Shown here: piece after piece, positions 23,752 to 31,611 of the stretch
How the letters are laid out: each line of letters opens with the position of its first letter
How positions within the stretch are numbered: position 1 is the stretch's first letter
From: Streptomyces sp. Isolate_45
GTDB lineage: Bacteria; Actinomycetota; Actinomycetes; Streptomycetales; Streptomycetaceae
Direction of reading: 5' to 3'
Length of the DNA: 39,489 nt
NCBI RefSeq assembly: GCF_024721315.2
Contig: NZ_JANFAK020000078.1
Span: forward strand, 1-39,489
Notes under the pieces: model-generated
What the model was told of the DNA's origin: nothing
Databases searched by the model: none
What the model saw: the letters and a program-made list of their open reading frames with translations, nothing else
Translations under genes and position numbers: made by a program

Positions 23752-24225
23752 GTGAGTAAGAAGCAGAGCCGCCGACAGAGCCGCCGGCAGACCCCGAACG
23801 CCCCCGCCGCCGCGGTCGCCGCTCCCGCGGCGCTGCCCCGTCGGCTCACCGCCGCCGCGGTGCTCACCGCCCTTGAAGGTCTGGCCCTGGCCGGGCTCGG
23901 CGTCTACATGTTGTTCGTCGGCATCGCCGGCGACCCCGACTCCCCGCAGCAGGCCGAGACCGGCGGGGTGACCCTGCTCGCGCTCGCCGCGCTCCCGCTC
24001 GTCGCCGCCCGGGGCCTGCGCCTGGGCCGCCGCTGGAGCCGCGGCCCGGCGCTGATCACGCAGCTCATGGCGATGCCGGTGGCGTGGACGTTGTGGACCA
24101 CCGGCGGCGCGATGACGGCCGCCGCCGTGGCACTCGCCCTGGCCGCCGTCGCCGTGACCGCCCTGCTGGTGAACCCGACGGCCACCGAGGCGCTCGGCAT
24201 CGGGCCCGGCGAACAGGCCCGATAA
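23752..24225 (+). CDS. Small polytopic membrane protein
   Basis: The 157-residue protein begins with a highly basic N-terminus (KKQSRRQSRRQ) and has four hydrophobic segments (about 35-55, 70-90, 102-117, 120-140). The pattern is common in Streptomyces hypothetical membrane proteins; no function is recognised. The GTG start lacks a clear ribosome-binding site. It is divergent from the lipid kinase and convergent with sigH. Confidence 0.8.
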   Translation: MSKKQSRRQSRRQTPNAPAAAVAAPAALPRRLTAAAVLTALEGLALAGLGVYMLFVGIAGDPDSPQQAETGGVTLLALAALPLVAARGLRLGRRWSRGPALITQLMAMPVAWTLWTTGGAMTAAAVALALAAVAVTALLVNPTATEALGIGPGEQAR

Positions 24226-24258
24226 CCCCGCTCCTCCCCGCTCCTCCCGTACCGGCGG

Positions 24259-25104
24259 CTACTCCTCCACGAGGAGCTTCTCCCGGAGCTGGGCCAGGGT
24301 GCGGGCCAGCAGCCGGGACACGTGCATCTGGGAGATGCCCACCTCCTGCGCGATCTGCGACTGGGTCATGTTGCCGAAGAACCGCAGCAACAGGATCCGC
24401 TTCTCCCGCGGCGGCAGTCCCTCCAGGAGCGGCTTGAGGGACTCCCGGTACTCGACGCCCTCCAGCGCCTCGTCCTCCGAGCCCAGGGTGTCCGCGACGG
24501 CCGGGGACTCGTCGTCCGTGTCCGGCACGTCCAGGGAGAGCGTGCTGTAGGCATTGGCCGATTCCAGCCCCTCCAGCACCTCCTCCTCGGAGATCCCGAG
24601 CCGTTCGGCCAGTTCGTGCACCGTCGGCGAGCGGCCGTGCTGCTGCGACAGCTCGGCCGTGGCCGTGGTCAGCGACAGCCGCAGCTCCTGCAGGCGGCGG
24701 GGGACCCGTACCGCCCAGCCCTTGTCGCGGAAGTGCCGCTTGATCTCGCCGACCACGGTGGGTGTGGCGTACGTCGAGAACTCGACCCCGCGGTCCGGGT
24801 CGAACCGGTCCACCGACTTGATCAGGCCGATCGTCGCGACCTGTGTCAGGTCGTCCAGCGGTTCGCCGCGGTTGCGGAACCGCCGCGCCAGGTGTTCGAC
24901 GAGCGGCAGGTGCATCCGGACCAGCCGGTTGCGCAGTTCCGCGCGTTCCGGTGAGCCCTCGGGCAGCTCGCGCAGCTCGAAGAACAGGGCCCGCGCACCG
25001 CTGCGGTCCCGCGGATCCGGCAGCGCCACGGGCGCGGCCGGCACCGCCGGGGCCGTGGCAGCGGCCTCCGGTGGCTGTGGTTGGTCGTGCTGGTTCTCGC
25101 TCAT
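24259..25104 (-). CDS. sigH: SigB-type stress sigma factor SigH
   Basis: The 281-residue sigma factor is of the SigB/SigF family: region 2 about 62-130 (MHLPLVEHLARRF, EFSTYATPTVVGEIKRHFRDKGW), region 3 about 135-185, region 4 about 225-278 with HTH QSQIAQEVGISQMHVSRLL. Adjacency to the RsbW-like anti-sigma gene matches the S. coelicolor sigH-prsH (ushX) locus, an osmotic-stress and developmental system linked to BldG. An Ala/Pro-rich stretch of about 28 residues precedes the core. The same frame remains open for another 214 codons upstream, to a GTG at 25746, across the whole anti-sigma gene. Longer SigH isoforms (about 51-52 kDa) are reported in S. coelicolor, so this extension may be translated. 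Confidence 0.92.
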   Translation of the reverse strand: MSENQHDQPQPPEAAATAPAVPAAPVALPDPRDRSGARALFFELRELPEGSPERAELRNRLVRMHLPLVEHLARRFRNRGEPLDDLTQVATIGLIKSVDRFDPDRGVEFSTYATPTVVGEIKRHFRDKGWAVRVPRRLQELRLSLTTATAELSQQHGRSPTVHELAERLGISEEEVLEGLESANAYSTLSLDVPDTDDESPAVADTLGSEDEALEGVEYRESLKPLLEGLPPREKRILLLRFFGNMTQSQIAQEVGISQMHVSRLLARTLAQLREKLLVEE

Positions 25105-25259
25105 AGGGCCCGCCCGTCGCTCCGCCGAGTCCAAAAAGCCGTCTTCCGCATCCGCGTCAGCCGGGTGCGGCCGGGCGTGCTGCTGTTCCGGAATGCCGCC
25201 GTCGACCTCGTGCCGTACCCGGGGCCGATCCCCGCCCCGCACCGGGATCTCCCCGCCGC

Positions 25260-25673
25260 TCACACCGGGCCTGGCCCCGCGCCGCGCTGTTTGTAGAGAC
25301 TGATGCTCACCGTCCGGTTCTCCTCGACCGTCGCCTCGACCTTGCCGGCCAGCGCCGACAGGACCGTCCACGCGAACGTGTCGCGTTCCGGTGCGCGGCC
25401 GTCGGTGGTCGGCGCCGAGACGGTCACCTCCAGCGAATCGTCCACCAGCCGGAAGACGCAACTGAGGACGGAGCCGGGCACGGCCTGCTGGAGCAGGATC
25501 GCGCAGGCCTCGTCCACCGCGATGCGGAGGTCCTCGATCTCGTCGAGAGTGAAGTCCAAACGGGCTGCGAGGCCGGCCGTGGCCGTTCGCAACACGGACA
25601 GGTAGGCACCCGCAGCGGGCAGCCGGACTTCCACGAAGTCCTGGGTCCCGGGCTCGCCTGCGATCTGGGACAC
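25260..25673 (-). CDS. prsH: RsbW/SpoIIAB-like anti-sigma factor (PrsH/UshX)
   Basis: The 137-residue GHKL-ATPase-like protein has core signals FTLDEIEDLRIAVDEACAIL and a C-terminal FAWTVLSALAGKVEATVE. In true RsbW kinases the N-box Asn follows E-x-x-x; here that position is Ile, and no DxGxG loop is evident, so ATP binding may be weak. It should bind and inhibit SigH encoded 155 bases downstream. The GTG at 25673 is chosen because GGAGG lies 5 bases before it; a GTG two codons earlier is too close to that site. The gene is entirely overlapped in another frame by the possible N-terminal extension of SigH. Confidence 0.88.
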   Translation of the reverse strand: MSQIAGEPGTQDFVEVRLPAAGAYLSVLRTATAGLAARLDFTLDEIEDLRIAVDEACAILLQQAVPGSVLSCVFRLVDDSLEVTVSAPTTDGRAPERDTFAWTVLSALAGKVEATVEENRTVSISLYKQRGAGPGPV

Positions 25674-25754
25674 CCTCACCTCCAAGGTGGTACGAGCTCT
25701 GTTCGCCGGTGACGCTATCGCGATCCGGGTGATCGTGTCGCGGCACCCCTCACA

Positions 25755-25772
25755 GCGCCCCTTTCGGGGCGC
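25755..25772. other. Stem-loop upstream of prsH
   Basis: GCGCCCC-TTTC-GGGGCGC forms a perfect 7-base-pair hairpin 82 bases upstream of the prsH start and just before the GTG that opens the long SigH frame. It may lie in the mRNA leader and affect start choice; no direct evidence. Confidence 0.4.
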
Positions 25773-25887
25773 CCGGGCCGGCCGGCCGTGCGTCCAGTGA
25801 CTGATGGTAAGCCCATGGGTACACACAGTGGCTAGAGGTCTGCGGGCCCAATTCGGGGGAACCGGCGGAGGGTTGACCTACCCCGGT

Positions 25888-26148
25888 TCAGACGATCGAA
25901 CCGTCGACAAAGCACCATCGCCAGGTCTCCCCCGGCTCGAAGCTCCGCATCACCGGATGGCCGGTCTCCTGGTGGTGCGCGGTCGCGTGCCGGTGGGGGG
26001 AGGAGTCGCAGCAGGCCACGTATCCGCACCCGAGACACATCCGCAACTGCACCGGATGGCTCCCGAGCGCCTGACATTCCGGGCAGGTCATCGCATGAGG
26101 GACAGGCTCGGGGCGCGGCAGTTCTGCAACGTGGGTGCACTCGCTCAT
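25888..26148 (-). CDS. UBP-type zinc-finger protein
   Basis: This 86-residue stand-alone ZnF-UBP-like domain has metal ligands CTH (C4, H6), CPEC (C22, C25), CLGCG (C38, C41), C46 and HRHATAHHQETGHP. The WRWCFVDGSI ending resembles the conserved tail of bacterial UBP-finger proteins. Eukaryotic relatives bind ubiquitin C-termini; the bacterial role is unknown. The ATG at 26148 starts MSECTH. It is divergent from the antiporter gene across 55 bases. Confidence 0.88.
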   Translation of the reverse strand: MSECTHVAELPRPEPVPHAMTCPECQALGSHPVQLRMCLGCGYVACCDSSPHRHATAHHQETGHPVMRSFEPGETWRWCFVDGSIV

Positions 26149-26203
26149 GATGGCCAGCGTACGACCAGGGTGCGTGTGCGCGACGCGATGAGGGTGGATC
26201 GTC

Positions 26204-27787
26204 ATGGAGGTATTGCCGCTGGTGGCGCTGGTGGCGGGCAGCGCCGCGGTGGCGGGTCTGGCCCGCCGGACGCCAGTGCCCGCGCCGCTGCTGCTCGTCG
26301 CGGTCGGGCTGATCGCCGCGTACGTCCCGGGCGTGCCGCCGTACGTCCTCGACCCGCACATCGTGCTGCCGCTGCTGCTTCCGCCGCTGCTGCACACGGC
26401 CGCGGTGGACAGCTCGTACCTCGACCTGCGGGCCAACGTCCGGCCGATCGCGCTGCTGTCGGTCGGGTACGTGCTCTTCGCGACGCTGGCCGTGGGCTAC
26501 GCGGCCTACCTGCTCGTGCCGGGGCTGTCGCTGCCGGTGGCGCTGGTGCTGGGCGCGGTGATCGCCCCGCCGGACGCGGTGGCGGCGACCGCGATCGCCC
26601 GCAAACTGGGGCTGCCGAACCGGATCACGACCATCCTGCAGGGCGAGTCCCTGGTCAACGACGCCACGGCCATCACCGCCTACAAGGTGGCGCTCGCGGC
26701 GGCCGTCGGGGTCGGCGCGGGCTGGGCCGGCGGGATCGCGGAGTTCCTGCTGGCCTCCGTGGGCGGGGTCGGGGTGGGCCTGCTGCTGATGGTGCCGATC
26801 CACCAGCTGCGCAAGCGGCTGAAGGAACCCCTGCTCCAGAACACCCTGTCGCTGCTGATCCCGTTCGTGGCGTACGCGGCGGCCGAACGGGTGCACGCCT
26901 CGGGGGTGCTGGCGGTCGTCGTCGTCGCCCTCTACCTCGGGCACCGGAACTGGCAGGTCGACTTCGCCACCCGGCTCCAGGAGGAGGCGGTGTGGAAGGT
27001 GGTCTCCTTCGTCCTGGAGTCGGTGGTCTTCGCGCTGATCGGACTCCAGCTGCCGGTGGTCCTCAAGGGCCTGGGGGAGTACGAGCCCTCCTCCGTGGTC
27101 TGGTACGCGGTCGCGGTGTTCGTCGCCGTGGTGGTGGCCCGGTTCCTGTGGGTGTTCCCCGCGACGTTCCTCCCCCGGTGGCTCTCCGAACGGATCCGGG
27201 AACGGGAACCGGAGACCAACTGGAAGGCCCCGGTGATCGTGGGCTGGGCCGGCATGCGGGGCGTGGTGTCGCTGGCGATCGCGTTCTCGGTGCCGATGGA
27301 CGTCCCGCACCGCAACCTGATCCTCTTCCTCACCTTCACGACCGTCATCGGGACCCTCGTCGTCCAGGGCCTGACGCTGCCGCCGCTGATCAAGCTGTTG
27401 AAACTGCCGCCCCGCGACGTCCGGGCCGAGACGCTCGCCGAGGCGCAGGCGCAGAGCGAGGCCTCGCGGGCGGCCGAGGACCGGCTGGCGGAGCTGCTGG
27501 AGGACTCCGAGCACAACGCGCTGCCGCCGCCCCTCGTGGAACGGCTGCGCACGGTGCTGGAGCGCCGCCGCAACGCGGTGTGGGAGCGGCTGGGCGAGGT
27601 CAACGCGCGGACGGGGGAGTCGGCCGACGACGTCTACCGCAGGTTGGCGCGGGAGATGATCGCGTCCGAGCGGGAGGTGTTCGTGGCCCTGCGCGACGCC
27701 CGCCGGATCGACGACGAGATGCTGCGCGCACTGCTGCGCCGGCTGGACCTGGAGGAGGCGGCGGCCTACCGGGAGGAGTCCGCCTGA
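26204..27787 (+). CDS. CPA1-family Na+/H+ antiporter
   Basis: The 527-residue membrane protein has about 12 hydrophobic segments (residues 1-400) and a charged cytoplasmic C-terminal tail (about 400-527) predicted to be helical. Family motifs are GAVIAPPDAVAATAIARKL (ion-binding Asp), QGESLVNDATAIT, and AGMRGVVSLAIAFSVP. It would exchange Na+ (or K+) for H+ and help pH and salt homeostasis. Location next to the osmotic sigma factor locus is suggestive only. The ATG is preceded by GGGTGGA. Confidence 0.93.
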   Translation: MEVLPLVALVAGSAAVAGLARRTPVPAPLLLVAVGLIAAYVPGVPPYVLDPHIVLPLLLPPLLHTAAVDSSYLDLRANVRPIALLSVGYVLFATLAVGYAAYLLVPGLSLPVALVLGAVIAPPDAVAATAIARKLGLPNRITTILQGESLVNDATAITAYKVALAAAVGVGAGWAGGIAEFLLASVGGVGVGLLLMVPIHQLRKRLKEPLLQNTLSLLIPFVAYAAAERVHASGVLAVVVVALYLGHRNWQVDFATRLQEEAVWKVVSFVLESVVFALIGLQLPVVLKGLGEYEPSSVVWYAVAVFVAVVVARFLWVFPATFLPRWLSERIREREPETNWKAPVIVGWAGMRGVVSLAIAFSVPMDVPHRNLILFLTFTTVIGTLVVQGLTLPPLIKLLKLPPRDVRAETLAEAQAQSEASRAAEDRLAELLEDSEHNALPPPLVERLRTVLERRRNAVWERLGEVNARTGESADDVYRRLAREMIASEREVFVALRDARRIDDEMLRALLRRLDLEEAAAYREESA

Positions 27788-27882
27788 CCCCCGGCCGGGC
27801 CGGGCCCGGCCCGACGGCGCGCGCGGCCGTGGGCCGGTGCCCGGCCGCCCGTACGGGTCCTACCGGCCGCGGGCCCGGCGGA

Positions 27883-28776
27883 TCACGGCCGGCCCGTGAT
27901 GACGGCGGCCAGGGTGGTGCCCCGGGGGAAGGCGCCCGACTCGACGAGGGCGACCAGCGCCCACAGCAGCTTGGCCACGTAGATCCGCTCGACGGGGAAT
28001 CCGTGGCGGTCCCCGAAGTCGGCGGCGAAGGCTTCCAGGGCGGCCGGGACGCGGGCGTAGCCGCCGTGGTCGAACCCCTCGGCCAGGCTCCAGTCGCCGG
28101 CCGGCCCGCCGAAGGCAGCCTCCTGGAGGGAACGTATCTCCGCCCCCAGGAAGCCGCCCGCGAGGACCGGCACGCCGAGGGCCCGCGCGTCGGGACCGAG
28201 GCCGGACGCCAGGCCGGCGAGGGTGCCTCCCGTACCGCAGGCCACCGCCACCACGTCGGCCGCGCCGCGCAGCTCGCGGCCGAGCCCGGCGCAGCCCCGC
28301 AGGGCGAGGGCGTTGCTGCCGCCCTCGGGGACGACGTACGCGCCCGGGGCGCCGGCCTCGGCCAGCAGCCGGTCCCGCGTCCCGGGCTCGGCCTTGCGGC
28401 GGTAGTCCGACCGGGTCACGAAGCACAGCCGCATGCCGTCCGCCGCGCACCGGGCGAGGGAGTCGTTGAGGGGCCGACCGGCGAGTTCGTCCCCGCGCAC
28501 GATGCCGGTGGTGCGCAGGCCGAGCAGCCGGCCGGCCGCGGCGGTGGCCCGCAGGTGGTTGGAGTAGGCGCCGCCGAAGGTGACGAGCTCCTCGTGGCCC
28601 GCCTCCAGAGCGGCCCGCAGGTTGGGCGCGAGCTTGCGCCACTTGTTGCCGGGCAGCTCCGGGTGCACGAGGTCGTCCCGCTTGAGCAGCAGCCGGACCC
28701 CGTGCGCGGCGAAGCGCTCGTCGACCGCCTCGACCAGCGGGGACGGCGGACGGGGGCGCAGTTCGGGGTGGCTCAC
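27883..28776 (-). CDS. PLP-dependent ACC deaminase / D-cysteine desulfhydrase family enzyme
   Basis: The 297-residue fold-type II PLP enzyme has PLP-lysine K51 (or K48, ELPGNKWRKL), a substrate loop GGAYSNHLRATAAAG, phosphate loop CGTGGTLAGLASGL and PEGGSNALALRG. The family covers 1-aminocyclopropane-1-carboxylate deaminase and D-cysteine desulfhydrase; sequence alone does not separate them here. At about 300 residues it is shorter than classic AcdS (about 338). The start is GTG at 28776 with AAGGG very close by. It is convergent with the antiporter gene. Confidence 0.88.
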   Translation of the reverse strand: MSHPELRPRPPSPLVEAVDERFAAHGVRLLLKRDDLVHPELPGNKWRKLAPNLRAALEAGHEELVTFGGAYSNHLRATAAAGRLLGLRTTGIVRGDELAGRPLNDSLARCAADGMRLCFVTRSDYRRKAEPGTRDRLLAEAGAPGAYVVPEGGSNALALRGCAGLGRELRGAADVVAVACGTGGTLAGLASGLGPDARALGVPVLAGGFLGAEIRSLQEAAFGGPAGDWSLAEGFDHGGYARVPAALEAFAADFGDRHGFPVERIYVAKLLWALVALVESGAFPRGTTLAAVITGRP

Positions 28777-28824
28777 CCCTTCATTGTCGGTCCGGGCGGG
28801 GCGGGCGGGGCGATGGGCGGCAGG

Positions 28825-29415
28825 TCACTTGAGGCGTTCGGTCACGCGGGCCCGCATCGAGGCCATCGTGAAGCCCCTGGGGTCGACCTTGCCGGGCTGC
28901 CATTCGAGGTGGCCGATGACCGACGGGGCGGTCCAGCCGTGGACCCGACAGACGGCGGCCGCCGCGCGGGCGATGGCGTCGAGCTGGACAGCGGGCCAGG
29001 GGTCCTTGCCGTTGCCGAGGTTCTCGCACTCGAACCCGTAGAAGTGGCGGTTGCCGTCGGTGTTCGCGGTGTGGTCGACGGGCAGTCGCTTCTCGGCGAT
29101 GACCGCCGCGAGGACGTCGGAGTCGCCGGAGCCCGCGTGGTTGGTCCGGCCGTGGCCGACCAGGTGGACCCGCCCGTCCTTGGCGATCACCCCGTGGCAG
29201 AGCGGGCCGGGGAGGTCCGGGTGTCCGTCGCGGCAGAGGGCGACGGTGTACGGGGTGCCGTGCGTGACGGTGTGGTGGATCATCACGCCGTGCACGGGCC
29301 CCCAGGGGCCCTTGTGGTTGCGGTTGTGGGTGCGCCAGGAGCCGACCTCGACGACGGTCAGGCCCTCGCTCCGGAGTGCGGTGATGAAACGGTTCGCGGA
29401 CATGGGTGCGGCCAT
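28825..29415 (-). CDS. N-acetylmuramoyl-L-alanine amidase (Amidase_2/PGRP fold)
   Basis: The 196-residue protein is essentially one Amidase_2 domain. Zn ligands are the HH pair in VMIHHTVTH (H47/H48), H169 in VIGHLEW and D178 (KVDPRGF). It cleaves the bond between N-acetylmuramic acid and L-Ala in peptidoglycan. No signal peptide or cell-wall-binding domain is visible, which is unlike secreted cell-wall amidases and more like an endolysin or a cytoplasmic recycling enzyme. The ATG at 29415 has a perfect AAAGGAGG. No phage genes are nearby. Confidence 0.88.
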   Translation of the reverse strand: MAAPMSANRFITALRSEGLTVVEVGSWRTHNRNHKGPWGPVHGVMIHHTVTHGTPYTVALCRDGHPDLPGPLCHGVIAKDGRVHLVGHGRTNHAGSGDSDVLAAVIAEKRLPVDHTANTDGNRHFYGFECENLGNGKDPWPAVQLDAIARAAAAVCRVHGWTAPSVIGHLEWQPGKVDPRGFTMASMRARVTERLK

Positions 29416-29539
29416 GGCCGCCTCCTTTGCGATGCGTGACGGACACCCTCTGTGCGCGTCTCGTTACGTTCCGGTGTAGTGGAGGCGGCTCTTCCGGGCT
29501 AGGGCATTCGTACGGCGAGCGAGCCGATCCGGCCGGCCG

Positions 29540-30736
29540 TCAGGCCGATGCCAGCCACAGGTCCGGGCCGAACACCTCGTAGTGGATGTCCGACGCCGGC
29601 ACGCCCTTGGCGATCAGTTGCCCGCGCACCGCCCGCATGAAGGGCAGCGGCCCGCACAGGTAGGCCGTGGTGCCGGGGGCGACCGGGACGTCCGTCAGGT
29701 CGACGAGGCCGGTGGCGTCGCCCGGCTCGGCCGCCTCCTCGTACCAGAAGCGGGCCGAGGCGTCGGCGAGCTTGTGGGTGAGGGCCCGGTGGTCGGCGCC
29801 CAGGGCGTGATCGGCGGGGGAGCGGTCGGCGTGCACCACGGTGACGGGGGCGGGGTACCCGGTCTCGGCCAGGTGCTCCAGCATCGACAGCATCGGCGTG
29901 CAGCCGATGCCGGCCGAGGCGAGCAGCACCGGCGCGGAGCCGTCCCGCAGGACCAGGTCCCCGTACGGGGCGGAGACGCGGAGCCGGTCGCCCGTGCGGA
30001 CCCGGGCGTGCAGGTGGTTCGAGACCTCGCCGTCGGGGCCGCCGGCGGCCGGGCCGTGGACGCGCTTGACGGTGATCGCGCGGACCGGCGAGCCGGGGGC
30101 CCGGGAGAGGCTGTACTGGCGGATCTGGCGTGCCCCGTCGGGGAGTTCGACCTGGACGGAGACGTACTGGCCCGGTCGGAAGTCGGGCGCGGGGGCGTCG
30201 TCGGCCGGGGTCAGGTGGAAGGTGGCGCAGTCCACCGTCTCCTCGACCCGCGCGGCCACGGTCCACTCCCGCCACACGTCCCCGGCGAGGACCCGCTGCT
30301 CGGCGTAGAGGCGCTCCTCGATGGCGACGAGCGCGTTCGCCATGAGCCAGTAGACCTCGTCCCAGGCCTCGGCGACCTCGGGCGTGACGGCCTCGCCGAG
30401 GATCTCGACGATCGCCGCGAAGAGGTGGGTGTGGACGACCGGGTACTGCTCGCGGGTGACGCCCAGGGAGGCGTGCTTGTGCGCGATGCGGCCGAGCATC
30501 ACGTCGGGGCGGGTGCCGGGGTTCTCGACCAGGTGGGTCGCGAAGGCGGCGATCGAGCCGGCCAGGGCCTGCTTCTGGAGGCCCGCGTTCTGGTTGCCGC
30601 GGTTGAACAGGTCGCGGAGCAGCTCCGGGTGGGCCGCGAACAGCTCGCTGTAGAAGAGCTCCGTGATGTCGCCGATCGCCGCCCCTACGGCGGGCAGGGT
30701 GGCGCGTACGGTCGCGGTCGACTTCTCGGACAGCAT
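29540..30736 (-). CDS. hmp: Flavohaemoprotein, nitric oxide dioxygenase
   Basis: The 398-residue protein has a globin domain (about 1-140; proximal His in RIAHKHASLG, B10 Tyr in ELFYSELF), an FAD domain (RQYSLSRAPG) and an NAD domain (GIGCTPMLSML) ending in YEVFGPD. It oxidises NO to nitrate using O2 and NADH. It lies downstream of nsrR on the same strand with its own NsrR-type box just before the start. The ATG at 30736 is preceded by GAGGAGC; a start 25 codons upstream would place the operator inside the gene and is rejected. S. coelicolor hmpA genes are known NsrR targets. Confidence 0.95.
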   Translation of the reverse strand: MLSEKSTATVRATLPAVGAAIGDITELFYSELFAAHPELLRDLFNRGNQNAGLQKQALAGSIAAFATHLVENPGTRPDVMLGRIAHKHASLGVTREQYPVVHTHLFAAIVEILGEAVTPEVAEAWDEVYWLMANALVAIEERLYAEQRVLAGDVWREWTVAARVEETVDCATFHLTPADDAPAPDFRPGQYVSVQVELPDGARQIRQYSLSRAPGSPVRAITVKRVHGPAAGGPDGEVSNHLHARVRTGDRLRVSAPYGDLVLRDGSAPVLLASAGIGCTPMLSMLEHLAETGYPAPVTVVHADRSPADHALGADHRALTHKLADASARFWYEEAAEPGDATGLVDLTDVPVAPGTTAYLCGPLPFMRAVRGQLIAKGVPASDIHYEVFGPDLWLASA

Positions 30737-30751
30737 GGGAGCTCCTCGTAT

Positions 30752-30774
30752 AATTGGTATCTGACATGCATATT
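30752..30774. promoter_or_regulatory. NsrR box at hmp
   Basis: An 11-1-11 imperfect inverted repeat (minus strand AATATGCATGT-C-AGATACCAATT) is 15 bases before the hmp start codon. It resembles the box before nsrR and the S. coelicolor NsrR consensus with TGCAT half-sites. Confidence 0.75.
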
Positions 30775-30905
30775 CAAGGGCCGAAAAAAGGGCCCGTCGC
30801 GATGCGGACATTCGTTCGAGGGCCCCTCGGTGTCCAGCGTAGGCGGGCTGAACGGTGGACCGAACCGGCCATCCGGCCCTTGGTGGCGGGCCTTTCGGCC
30901 CCGCC

Positions 30906-31364
30906 TCAGCCCGGGCCGGAGGGCCCGGCGCCGGATCCGCCCGAGAGGCTCAGTAGCAGGGGCCCCGTCGGGCTCGCCACCAGGTCGTTCACCGTGAGCG
31001 GGTCCAGTGCGGCGAAGAAGGCCTCCTGGGCCCGGCGCAGCGCGCCCCGCAGGACGCAGGCGCCGCGCAGCGGGCAGGGGGTGGCGCCGTCGCAGTCCAC
31101 GACGTCGCCGGCGCCCTCCAGTTCGCGCACCACGCCGCCGATCGAGGCGGCCCGTCCGGAGGCGGTGAGCGCGAGCCCGCCGCCCCGGCCGCGGCGCGCC
31201 TCGACCAGTCCCAGGTGCTGGAGCCGGGCGACCACCTTGGCGGTGTGGGTGTAGGGAACCTCCATGGTCGCCGCCACTTCCCGGGTGGTCGGGAGGTCCG
31301 TCTCCTCGACGGCCAGGCGCATGAGCACGCGCAGCGCCAGGTCGGTGAATCGCGTCAGCCGCAT
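30906..31364 (-). CDS. nsrR: Rrf2-family NO-responsive repressor NsrR
   Basis: The 152-residue protein has an N-terminal winged helix (about 1-70) and three cluster-ligating cysteines, C91, C97 and C103 (DCDGATPCPLRGACVL). Asp8 (RFTDLA) is the fourth [4Fe-4S] ligand known for S. coelicolor NsrR. It represses hmp until NO destroys the cluster. I start at MRLTRFTD; the GTG two codons earlier is possible. An NsrR-type box immediately upstream implies autoregulation. The Gly/Ser-rich tail after residue 140 is likely disordered. Confidence 0.94.
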   Translation of the reverse strand: MRLTRFTDLALRVLMRLAVEETDLPTTREVAATMEVPYTHTAKVVARLQHLGLVEARRGRGGGLALTASGRAASIGGVVRELEGAGDVVDCDGATPCPLRGACVLRGALRRAQEAFFAALDPLTVNDLVASPTGPLLLSLSGGSGAGPSGPG

Positions 31365-31379
31365 GCCCACAGCCTAGAA

Positions 31380-31402
31380 ACCTTGCATCCCAGATGCAAG
31401 TT
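31380..31402. promoter_or_regulatory. NsrR box at nsrR (autoregulatory)
   Basis: On the minus strand AACTTGCATCT-G-GGATGCAAGGT is an 11-1-11 inverted repeat with nine of eleven positions matching between arms. It lies 16 bases before the nsrR start and is the best NsrR-type site in the window. Confidence 0.85.
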
Positions 31403-31611
31403 AAAGGGGGAGTCCGTGACCGACGAGGCGGGCGGCGTGCGCGGTATGGCTGGAAATGGCGGTCGGAGGCGGCCGCTCCGGCCGCGTCGGACCGCAGAGC
31501 ATGCCCACACCCACACGGAGTAGTCCCACCCTTTTGTGTAATGGTCCGGTCGCGTTGCGTACTGGAAGGCTTTCGTACCGCATATCCATGGAGTGATCGA
31601 AGGGGAAAGAC

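Noticed and set aside
28825..29415. Prophage remnant
   Set aside because: Only a lone amidase is present, with no integrase, structural, holin or att-like repeats nearby.
25804..29439. 1211-codon open frame on the plus strand
   Set aside because: It spans the antiporter, PLP-enzyme and amidase genes in another frame or strand and reads as Arg/Gly/Ala-rich noise.
30776..30800. GGGCC...GGCCC hairpin with T-run between nsrR and hmp
   Set aside because: The stem is only about 5 bp and overlaps the hmp promoter region; not convincing as a terminator.
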